DNA of 64,000 nt, from assembly GCF_000241465.1 (NCBI RefSeq), contig NZ_JH584235.1, forward strand, positions 686,246-750,245, in the 5' to 3' direction. The number at the start of each line of letters is the position of its first letter. The stretch's first letter is position 1. This stretch comes from Sphingomonas echinoides ATCC 14820. Lineage in GTDB: Bacteria; Pseudomonadota; Alphaproteobacteria; Sphingomonadales; Sphingomonadaceae. Made by a program: the position numbers and the translations under genes. This document shows, one piece after another, positions 7,520 to 13,066 of this stretch. The notes under the pieces are model-generated. The model made no database searches. It was given only the letters and a program-made list of their open reading frames with translations, and was not told where the DNA came from.

Positions 7520-8134
7520 ATGACGTTCAAGACCAACCTGTATCTGGCAACCGTTGCTGGTGCGCTCGCCTTTGGTGCAGCAGCTACCGCACAGACTGCC
7601 CCCGCCGCACCGGCAGCACCCGCAGCCCCGGCAGCAGCCCCCGCGCCCAACCCGACGGTAGGCGGTGCCGTAATGGATGCGACCAAGCCGATCGCCACCA
7701 ATGCCGCCGCTGCTCCGAACCTCACCACCTTGGTATCCGCAGTGAAGGCAGCGGGCCTCGCCACCACGCTGGCGGGCCCTGGCCCCTTCACCGTCTTCGC
7801 GCCGACCAATGACGCGTTCAGCCGCCTTGCCCCGGGCACGGTCGACACGCTGCTGAAGCCCGAGCACAAGGCGACGCTGGCCAAGGTGCTGACCTATCAT
7901 GTCGTACCGGGGACGCTGACCTTGGCCGACATCCAGGCCAAGGTGACCGCAGGCGGCGGCAAGGCCGTGCTGACGACGGTCGAGGGTGAACCGCTGACGA
8001 TCGAACTGGTCGGCGGTGGCGTGCAGTTGACCGACGTCAACGGCAATAAGAGCTATATCGAAACCCCCGATGTGGCCCAGTCGAACGGCGTGGTCCATGT
8101 CGTCAACGGCGTGCTGTCGCCCAAGCTCGGCTAA
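7520..8134 (+). CDS. Exported fasciclin-domain protein
   Basis: A 204-residue secreted or periplasmic protein: signal peptide (about 1-23, ending GAAATAQ), a Pro/Ala linker (about 24-45), then one fasciclin (FAS1) domain with both hallmark motifs, GPFTVFAPTNDAFSRL and LTYHVVPGTLT. FAS1 domains usually mediate cell-surface adhesion. The ATG at 7520 is preferred over an in-frame GTG at 7508 because GTGGAG lies just before it. The 3' end overlaps the convergent moaE stop by 4 bases. Confidence 0.88.
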   Translation: MTFKTNLYLATVAGALAFGAAATAQTAPAAPAAPAAPAAAPAPNPTVGGAVMDATKPIATNAAAAPNLTTLVSAVKAAGLATTLAGPGPFTVFAPTNDAFSRLAPGTVDTLLKPEHKATLAKVLTYHVVPGTLTLADIQAKVTAGGGKAVLTTVEGEPLTIELVGGGVQLTDVNGNKSYIETPDVAQSNGVVHVVNGVLSPKLG

Positions 8135-8565
8135 ACACTCCACCGCGCGGCGGCGGCATCGTCGCTGCCGCGCGGTTCGACCCAGCGGGTTTCGCCACCG
8201 CGCGTTTCCTTTTTCCAAAAAGGCGCGTCGGTCTTCAAACGATCTATCAGGAAGGCGCAGGCCTCCAGTGCGGGCGCGCGGTGCGCCGCTGCGGTGCCGA
8301 CGAACACCACCACGTCGCCGGGGGCCATCGCGCCGACCCGGTGCGTGATCCGCGCATCGATCAGGCCCCAGCGCTCGCGCGCTTCGTCCACCAGCCTTTG
8401 TAGCGCCGCCTCGGTTGCGCCCGGATAATGTTCTAGCTCGAGCGTGGCGACACCATCGTCGGCACGGACGAGACCCACAAAGGTGGCAATGCCCCCTGCC
8501 CCGCCTGCAGACAAAGCTGCGAACTGTTCGGCGGCATTGATTCGGGCTGGGCCGACGACGATCAT
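8131..8565 (-). CDS. moaE: Molybdopterin synthase catalytic subunit MoaE
   Basis: The large subunit of molybdopterin synthase, which inserts the dithiolene sulfurs into cyclic pyranopterin monophosphate. The 144 residues include the MoaE signatures TFVGLVR, ELEHYPG, HRVGAMAPGDVVVFVGTAAAHR and the active-site loop KTDAPFWKKE with the catalytic lysines. Its start overlaps the moaD stop by 4 bases (ATGA), so the two subunits are coupled. It ends within the end of the convergent fasciclin gene. Confidence 0.95.
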   Translation of the reverse strand: MIVVGPARINAAEQFAALSAGGAGGIATFVGLVRADDGVATLELEHYPGATEAALQRLVDEARERWGLIDARITHRVGAMAPGDVVVFVGTAAAHRAPALEACAFLIDRLKTDAPFWKKETRGGETRWVEPRGSDDAAAARWSV

Positions 8566-8819
8566 CCGCCAGTCACCGGCGGGAAAATGGCAACCTCGCG
8601 CGCCGATCCCAACACAGCCTCGAGCGGCACGAACACCTGATCGAGCGCAGCCCGCAGGCGCGTCCGGTCGGCAAAAGCCGCGCTGTGCACCGCGCTGCCG
8701 TCCGCAAGCCAGCCGATCAGATCGGCGACCGTCACCACCTCACCCGGCGGATCGACCACCTCGCTGCCACGCCCGATGCGCTCGCGCACCCACGCGAAAT
8801 AAAGCATTTCGATCGCCAC
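8562..8819 (-). CDS. moaD: Molybdopterin synthase sulfur carrier subunit MoaD
   Basis: An 85-residue ubiquitin-fold sulfur carrier. It ends in the required Gly-Gly (FPPVTGG), which is adenylated and thiocarboxylated before sulfur transfer to the MoaE partner encoded immediately downstream. The N-terminal MLYFAWVRERIG strand and LIGWLADG are typical. It lies 3 bases after pgsA on the same strand, so moaD-moaE appear cotranscribed with pgsA. Confidence 0.94.
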   Translation of the reverse strand: MAIEMLYFAWVRERIGRGSEVVDPPGEVVTVADLIGWLADGSAVHSAAFADRTRLRAALDQVFVPLEAVLGSAREVAIFPPVTGG

Positions 8820-8822
8820 CGT

Positions 8823-9389
8823 TCAGTCCATGTGCTTCAGGCCAACGCGCAGATAATCCCATCCGGTAATGACCGTCAGCACCGCCGCGAGCCACAGGGT
8901 GAGGAGGCCAACCTCGGCCACCCAGGGATAAGCGGGTACCGCGCCCCCCAGAATGAGCGCGCCCAGCGACACCATCTGCAACGTCGTCTTCCATTTGGCG
9001 AGGCGTGACACCGGCACCGACACTTGCAACTGCGCGAGAAACTCGCGCAGGCCCGAGACCGTGATTTCACGCAGCAAAATGATGAGCGCGGCAATCTGAT
9101 GGACGCCCTGGATCACCGCCGGGTGCGCATCGCGGGCGCCCACCAGCAGCAAAATTACCGCCGCCACCATGATTTTGTCGGCAATCGGATCGAGAAACAC
9201 GCCGAGCTTCGACACCGTTCCGTTGGAACGCGCGAGATAGCCGTCAAAATAATCGGTGATGCCCATTAAGCAGTAGAGCGCGAATCCGGCGGCATAGCCC
9301 TCCGCCCAGCCGGGCCACCACAGGAACCAGGCGAGCAGCGGCACCGCGACAATCCGCGACAGGGTGAGCAGGTTGGGCAAGGTCAACAC
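8823..9389 (-). CDS. pgsA: CDP-diacylglycerol-glycerol-3-phosphate 3-phosphatidyltransferase
   Basis: Makes phosphatidylglycerophosphate, the committed step to phosphatidylglycerol and cardiolipin, in the inner membrane. The 188 residues begin LTLPNLLTLSRIVAVPLLAW and carry the CDP-alcohol phosphotransferase motif D-x2-DG-x2-AR-x8-G-x3-D-x3-D as DYFDGYLAR through GVFLDPIADK. Four or so membrane spans follow. It leads the pgsA-moaD-moaE unit. The other phospholipid genes pssA and psd lie at 23.6-25.2 kb. Confidence 0.93.
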   Translation of the reverse strand: MLTLPNLLTLSRIVAVPLLAWFLWWPGWAEGYAAGFALYCLMGITDYFDGYLARSNGTVSKLGVFLDPIADKIMVAAVILLLVGARDAHPAVIQGVHQIAALIILLREITVSGLREFLAQLQVSVPVSRLAKWKTTLQMVSLGALILGGAVPAYPWVAEVGLLTLWLAAVLTVITGWDYLRVGLKHMD

Positions 9390-9523
9390 AGCCCCGCTCT
9401 ACTCGCCCGATCCCGCGCGCGAAACCCCAACATGACCTCAACATGACAAGCGGGTTGCTGGCCCTATCCCCGCTGGTCTATGGGCGGTCCTTATTTCGCC
9501 ATATCGAGGCCTCGAAACACACC

Positions 9524-10813
9524 ATGCTCAATGCGCTCGGCTTGCTGAAAGAGCGCCGGTTTCTGCCCTTGTTCGTCACGCAGTTTCTCGGGGCGTTCAA
9601 CGACAATCTGTTCAAGACGGTGATGGTGCAATTCGCCATTTATCGGATTTTCGCCGATCAGCGGCTGGAGCAGAATTTCACGGCATTCGCGACCGCGCTT
9701 GGCATCCTGCCGTTCTTCTTGCTGTCCGCGCTCGCCGGGCAATTGGCAGATACGCACGACAAGGCCAAGATCATCCGGTTGGTGAAAACCGCCGAGATCG
9801 GCATCATGATCGTCGGCGCGAGCGGGCTGATGATCGCCTGGGCAGGCTATACCACCGCCGGGCTGGTGCTGATGCTGGCGGCCGTGCTGTTCCTTGGCGT
9901 GCACTCCGCGTTTTTCGGGCCGATCAAATATGCGATCCTGCCGCAGCATCTGCACGAAGACGAAGTTCTGGGTGGCACGGGACTGGTCGAATCGGGCACC
10001 TATCTCGCGATCCTGATCGGCACCGTGCTTGGCGGATTCATCGCCGTGCAGCACGCCGCGATCGTGGTGCTGGTGGTCGCGGCGGTCGGATGGGTCGCCT
10101 CGCTGCAAATTCCGCCTGCACTGCGCGAAGGCCGTGAACTGGTCGTCAGCTACAATCCCTTCACATCCTCCTGGCGGCTGATTTCGGCGACGATGCACAT
10201 CCGCCGCCTGTTCCTCGCCATTTGCGCGATCAGCTTCTTCTGGACGATGGGCGCGGTGTTGATCATCATCTTCCAGCCGCTCGCCAAGAACGTGCTGACA
10301 GCCGACAAGCATGTGCTCACGCTGATGATCGCGCTGTTTTCGATTGGCGTCGCGGTTGGGTCGGTGCTGATCAACGCGCTGCTAAAGGGTCATACCTCGG
10401 CCAAATATGCCCCCGCCTCGGTGCTGGCGATGGGCGCGTTTATCGTCGCTTTCTCGTTCCTCTGCCGCCACTGGCCGGCTGCACCGCACGGCACGCTATA
10501 CGACGTTATGACCTTTATCGAGATCCCGCGCGCGGTGCTGGTGATCGTGGCTCTGATGGGGATTGCGGTGACTGGCGGCATGTTCGTCGTGCCGCTTTAC
10601 GCCTTCCTCACCACCACGGTGACCAAGGACCAGACCGCCCGCACGGTCGCCGCCAACAACGTCGTCAATGCCGGCGCGATGACGATTGGTGCGGTGGCGG
10701 TGCAAGGCCTGGCCGTTGCCGGGCTCTCCCCCGAAAACATGCTGCTGATTGTGGCGGCGATGTGCCCGGTCTCGGCGTGGCTGGCGCAAAAGCTGCACCT
10801 CGCCTGCGACTGA
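9524..10813 (+). CDS. MFS transporter, LplT-like (lysophospholipid transporter family)
   Basis: A 429-residue major facilitator protein with twelve hydrophobic spans. The N-terminus LLKERRFLPLFVTQFLGAFNDNLFKTVMV matches the LplT proteins and the MFS half of fused Aas proteins, which flip lysophospholipids back into the inner membrane. Position next to pgsA fits a lipid role, but no acyltransferase domain is fused here. The ATG at 9524 is chosen because homologous sequence starts there. Its GAGG lies in the 12-bp palindrome TCGAGGCCTCGA (9504-9515). An upstream in-frame ATG at 9443 is the alternative. Substrate is inferred. Confidence 0.82.
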   Translation: MLNALGLLKERRFLPLFVTQFLGAFNDNLFKTVMVQFAIYRIFADQRLEQNFTAFATALGILPFFLLSALAGQLADTHDKAKIIRLVKTAEIGIMIVGASGLMIAWAGYTTAGLVLMLAAVLFLGVHSAFFGPIKYAILPQHLHEDEVLGGTGLVESGTYLAILIGTVLGGFIAVQHAAIVVLVVAAVGWVASLQIPPALREGRELVVSYNPFTSSWRLISATMHIRRLFLAICAISFFWTMGAVLIIIFQPLAKNVLTADKHVLTLMIALFSIGVAVGSVLINALLKGHTSAKYAPASVLAMGAFIVAFSFLCRHWPAAPHGTLYDVMTFIEIPRAVLVIVALMGIAVTGGMFVVPLYAFLTTTVTKDQTARTVAANNVVNAGAMTIGAVAVQGLAVAGLSPENMLLIVAAMCPVSAWLAQKLHLACD

Positions 10814-10845
10814 GCGCCGCGATCAAACGACGCCGTGTCGTCGCT

Positions 10846-11013
10846 TCAGAAAATGAACGTGTAGAAGCACACGAAGAACGCGGCGAAGCTCAGGGCGAAC
10901 AGCCTGACGTCGCTTTCGTCGCGGACGCGCGCGCGTTCCACCTGCCCGGTTACGACGGAGCGGCGAAACGGGTGACGGGCGCTGGGCGCGGCGAGCAAAA
11001 GGGTCCGTTGCAT
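10846..11013 (-). CDS. 55-residue tail-anchored membrane protein, unknown function
   Basis: A short gene found by reading the minus strand. ATG at 11013 opens 55 codons ending TGA at 10846. Residues 1-36 are polar and strongly basic (RHPFRRSVVTGQVERARVR), then DVRLFALSFAAFFVCFYTFIF forms one C-terminal transmembrane helix rich in Phe and containing one Cys. The topology predicts a cytoplasmic basic head and a membrane tail. No convincing Shine-Dalgarno is seen. A near-consensus CtrA-type site lies about 10 bases upstream. Codon use resembles the neighbours. I do not recognise a characterised family. Confidence 0.6.
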   Translation of the reverse strand: MQRTLLLAAPSARHPFRRSVVTGQVERARVRDESDVRLFALSFAAFFVCFYTFIF

Positions 11014-11022
11014 GGCAACAGG

Positions 11023-11038
11023 TTAACGCCGCGTTTAC
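11023..11038. promoter_or_regulatory. CtrA-box-like sequence upstream of the 55-residue gene
   Basis: TTAA-CGCCGCG-TTTAC matches the alphaproteobacterial CtrA consensus TTAA-N7-TTAAC at eight of nine fixed bases. It lies 10-25 bases before the start codon at 11013. A second such site occurs near pilZ. Chance occurrence is possible. Confidence 0.35.
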
Positions 11039-11114
11039 GATTTCGGCCAGTGCTTCTTTTGGTTACCGCCGTCTAAATCCGGGACACCCGCACAGCGCGG
11101 GCGCGCAAGCGGCC

Positions 11115-11441
11115 TTAGACGAACTCGACGTTCGCGCCGGTCAATGCCGCAAAGGTGGTGTCGTCGAGCGGTTCCTGGAACTGGCAACCGGCTTCGAAAT
11201 CATCGGCCCAGACGATCGTGGCGATGACTTGCCCGATCCGCGGCAAGGTCAGCCAGATCCTGGCCCCCTTTTTCATCGGGGAATATGTATGCAATTTGGC
11301 ACCGTGCAGCGACACGTTGGTCACCTTGCACAGCGCACGATCCAGACCGCCCCGCCCCAGTTTCGCGTCGAGCGAGATCGGCGCACGCGGGCTGCGGCGG
11401 CGATCGGTCTGGACGACGGGTTCGAATTCGGCGGCGATCAT
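11115..11441 (-). CDS. PilZ-domain protein (probable cyclic-di-GMP receptor)
   Basis: A 108-residue single PilZ domain. The c-di-GMP-binding motifs are present: the arginine cluster RRRSPR near residue 14-19 and NVSLHGAKL (D/N-x-S-x-x-G) near 42-50, followed by beta-strands. It is expected to bind c-di-GMP in the cytoplasm and act on motility, pili or surface polysaccharide, and the partner is unknown. Its Shine-Dalgarno GAGGAGGG is buried in an 11-bp hairpin. It follows rpmE after 83 bases. Confidence 0.88.
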   Translation of the reverse strand: MIAAEFEPVVQTDRRRSPRAPISLDAKLGRGGLDRALCKVTNVSLHGAKLHTYSPMKKGARIWLTLPRIGQVIATIVWADDFEAGCQFQEPLDDTTFAALTGANVEFV

Positions 11442-11448
11442 GAAACAT

Positions 11449-11476
11449 CCCTCCTCGCGACAAACCGCGAGGAGGG
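11449..11476 (-). promoter_or_regulatory. Hairpin enclosing the pilZ Shine-Dalgarno
   Basis: Perfect 11-bp arms at 11449-11459 and 11466-11476 around a 6-base loop. On the coding strand the 3' arm is CGCGAGGAGGG, so the whole Shine-Dalgarno is paired to CCCTCC. It ends 7 bases before the ATG at 11441. It could be the rpmE terminator, but no U-tail follows, so a translational switch is at least as likely. Confidence 0.6.
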
Positions 11477-11495
11477 AAGACTTAGGCCACTATCG

Positions 11496-11511
11496 CTAAT
11501 GCGCCGTTAAC
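11496..11511. promoter_or_regulatory. CtrA-box-like sequence between rpmE and pilZ
   Basis: CTAA-TGCGCCG-TTAAC agrees with TTAA-N7-TTAAC at eight of nine fixed bases. It lies 55-70 bases upstream of the pilZ start, a plausible position for a promoter site. Binding is not shown. Confidence 0.35.
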
Positions 11512-11524
11512 GACGCGGAAAAGC

Positions 11525-11758
11525 TTACTTCTTGCCGATCGACGACATCGCGCCGAAACGCTTGTTGAAGCGCGCGACCTGGCCGCCTGCGTCAAGCATC
11601 GTGCCGCGACCACCGGTCCACGCCGGATGCGCCAGCGGGTCGATGTCGAGCGTCATCAGATCGCCTTCCTTGCCCCAGGTCGTGCGGGTCTGGAACTGCG
11701 TGCCGTCGGTCATCTGCACCGTAATGGTGTGATAATCGGGGTGAATGCCTTTTTTCAC
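11525..11758 (-). CDS. rpmE: 50S ribosomal protein L31
   Basis: A 77-residue ribosomal protein: [22 protein letters not shown] at the N-terminus and HPAWTG followed by FNKRFG at the C-terminus. The zinc-binding Cys pairs of the C+ form are absent, so this is a zinc-independent (C-) L31. It contributes to the inter-subunit bridge on the 50S central protuberance. A small hairpin in the leader (11780-11796) and a stronger one (11803-11829) separate it from fabZ. Confidence 0.95.
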   Translation of the reverse strand: MKKGIHPDYHTITVQMTDGTQFQTRTTWGKEGDLMTLDIDPLAHPAWTGGRGTMLDAGGQVARFNKRFGAMSSIGKK

Positions 11759-11779
11759 GTCGTAAATCTCCGAAGGGCC

Positions 11780-11829
11780 GCTGGTTACCGACCAGCAGCG
11801 AAGGCGCGGGCCCTATCAGAGCCCGCGCC
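11780..11829 (-). terminator. Terminator-like hairpin after fabZ and a leader hairpin before rpmE
   Basis: A perfect 9-bp inverted repeat, GGCGCGGGC/GCCCGCGCC, at 11803-11811 and 11821-11829 lies 27 bases beyond the fabZ stop and probably ends the long envelope operon, although the U-tail is poor. A second 6-bp hairpin (GCTGGT/ACCAGC, 11780-11796) lies 22 bases before the rpmE start and may belong to its leader. Confidence 0.55.
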
Positions 11830-11855
11830 GTGTAGCAATGCATCTTGTGCGGCGA

Positions 11856-12338
11856 TTAGGCCTTGGGCGGATCGGCGATCATCGCGGTGAAGTTCGCTTC
11901 GGCCGCCAATTGACCATCGATCGTCGCGCGTCCGGCGAATTTGCACACGCTAGAGCGCTTCTGGACGAATTCGACCTCGAGCTTCAGCAGCACGCCCGGT
12001 TCCACCGGCTTGCGGAACTTCGCCCCGTCGATCGCCATGAAATAGACGAGCTTACCCGAGCCTGCGAGCCCGAGCGACTCAACCGCGAGGATCCCTGCGG
12101 CCTGTGCCATCGCCTCAACGATCAACACGCCCGGCATGATCGGACGTCCCGGGAAATGCCCCTGGAAGAACTGCTCGTTGATCGTCACCGCCTTGATCGC
12201 GGTGATCGACCGGTCGAGAATCAGATCCTCGACACGGTCGACCAACAGCATCGGGTAGCGATGCGGCAGTGCCGCCATCACCCGCCCGATGTCGAGCGGA
12301 CCGATCGCGCCCCGCCCTGCTTCGTCTGCATCCGCCAT
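11856..12338 (-). CDS. fabZ: 3-hydroxyacyl-ACP dehydratase FabZ
   Basis: Dehydrates 3-hydroxyacyl-ACP in type II fatty acid synthesis. The 160 residues show the hotdog fold with the catalytic His in [23 protein letters not shown] (His and Glu both present) and [11 protein letters not shown]. The ATG at 12338 is chosen because upstream codons overlap ompH. It follows ompH by 8 bases. In most Proteobacteria lpxD lies between these genes and lpxA follows fabZ. Neither is present here. Confidence 0.95.
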   Translation of the reverse strand: MADADEAGRGAIGPLDIGRVMAALPHRYPMLLVDRVEDLILDRSITAIKAVTINEQFFQGHFPGRPIMPGVLIVEAMAQAAGILAVESLGLAGSGKLVYFMAIDGAKFRKPVEPGVLLKLEVEFVQKRSSVCKFAGRATIDGQLAAEANFTAMIADPPKA

Positions 12339-12346
12339 CGTGTCGC

Positions 12347-13066
12347 TCAGCGGCCCTGCGGTGCCTTGCCGGTCGGTGCCGGAGCAGCAGCCGCAGCGCG
12401 GCGTGCCTGGATCGCGGCCGCATATTGCTGCTGCTGCAAATATTGCTGGAGCAGCTGCTGGGTCTGCTGGCTCGGCTGCCAACCGGCCGGCGGCGTGATC
12501 GGAACCGACGGGTTGGTCCGGTCGAGTTCGGCCTTAATGTCGTCGGTCACGTCGACGGCAGGGGTGCTGAACTGCACCGTGTTAGCCGACAGCAGCAGAC
12601 TGATCTTCTTGGCGGTGACAACCGCGTTCATCGCTGCCGAATATTTTTGCGAGATCTGTTCGATCGCATAGGCCTGGGCGAGGATCGCCGGGCCGCGCAA
12701 GCGAGCGAGATCGGTCTGGGCCGACTTCTGCGCCGCTTCGATCTTGGCCAGTGCCGGGTTCTTCGCAGCTTCGGCAGCGGCGATTTCGGCGTCGTCGAGC
12801 TTCTTGTCCTTGTTGAGGTCAAGCGGCGCGTACAGCGTGTTCAGTTCGGTCTGCAACGCCTGCTGGCGCGCATTGGCCTGGTCGAGCTGCGCCTTATAGG
12901 TCGTCGCGATCGAGGTGTTGGCCGCGTCGAGCGCCTTGGCGGTGAGGATTACGGTTTCCGGATCGGCAATCGCCACGCCCGAAACCTGCGCCTGCGCAGA
13001 GCTCGCCACGACAAGCGTCGGCGCGATCAGTGCGCAACCGAGCATAAGCTTTTGGTACATTTTCAT
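12347..13066 (-). CDS. OmpH/Skp family periplasmic chaperone
   Basis: A 239-residue exported protein. Signal peptide about 1-27 (ending SSAQAQ), then a long helical region rich in Ala, Lys and Gln (about 55-150) that should form the coiled-coil tentacles of Skp trimers, and a Gln-rich C-terminus ([15 protein letters not shown]) longer than in E. coli Skp. It holds unfolded outer-membrane proteins on the way to BamA. Its ATG overlaps the bamA stop by one base (TGATG). Confidence 0.9.
   Translation of the reverse strand: MKMYQKLMLGCALIAPTLVVASSAQAQVSGVAIADPETVILTAKALDAANTSIATTYKAQLDQANARQQALQTELNTLYAPLDLNKDKKLDDAEIAAAEAAKNPALAKIEAAQKSAQTDLARLRGPAILAQAYAIEQISQKYSAAMNAVVTAKKISLLLSANTVQFSTPAVDVTDDIKAELDRTNPSVPITPPAGWQPSQQTQQLLQQYLQQQQYAAAIQARRAAAAAPAPTGKAPQGR

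Noticed and set aside
9443..9523. Longer N-terminus of the LplT-like transporter
   Set aside because: The 27 extra residues do not fit the family, whose conserved sequence begins at LLKERRFLPLF just after the ATG at 9524.
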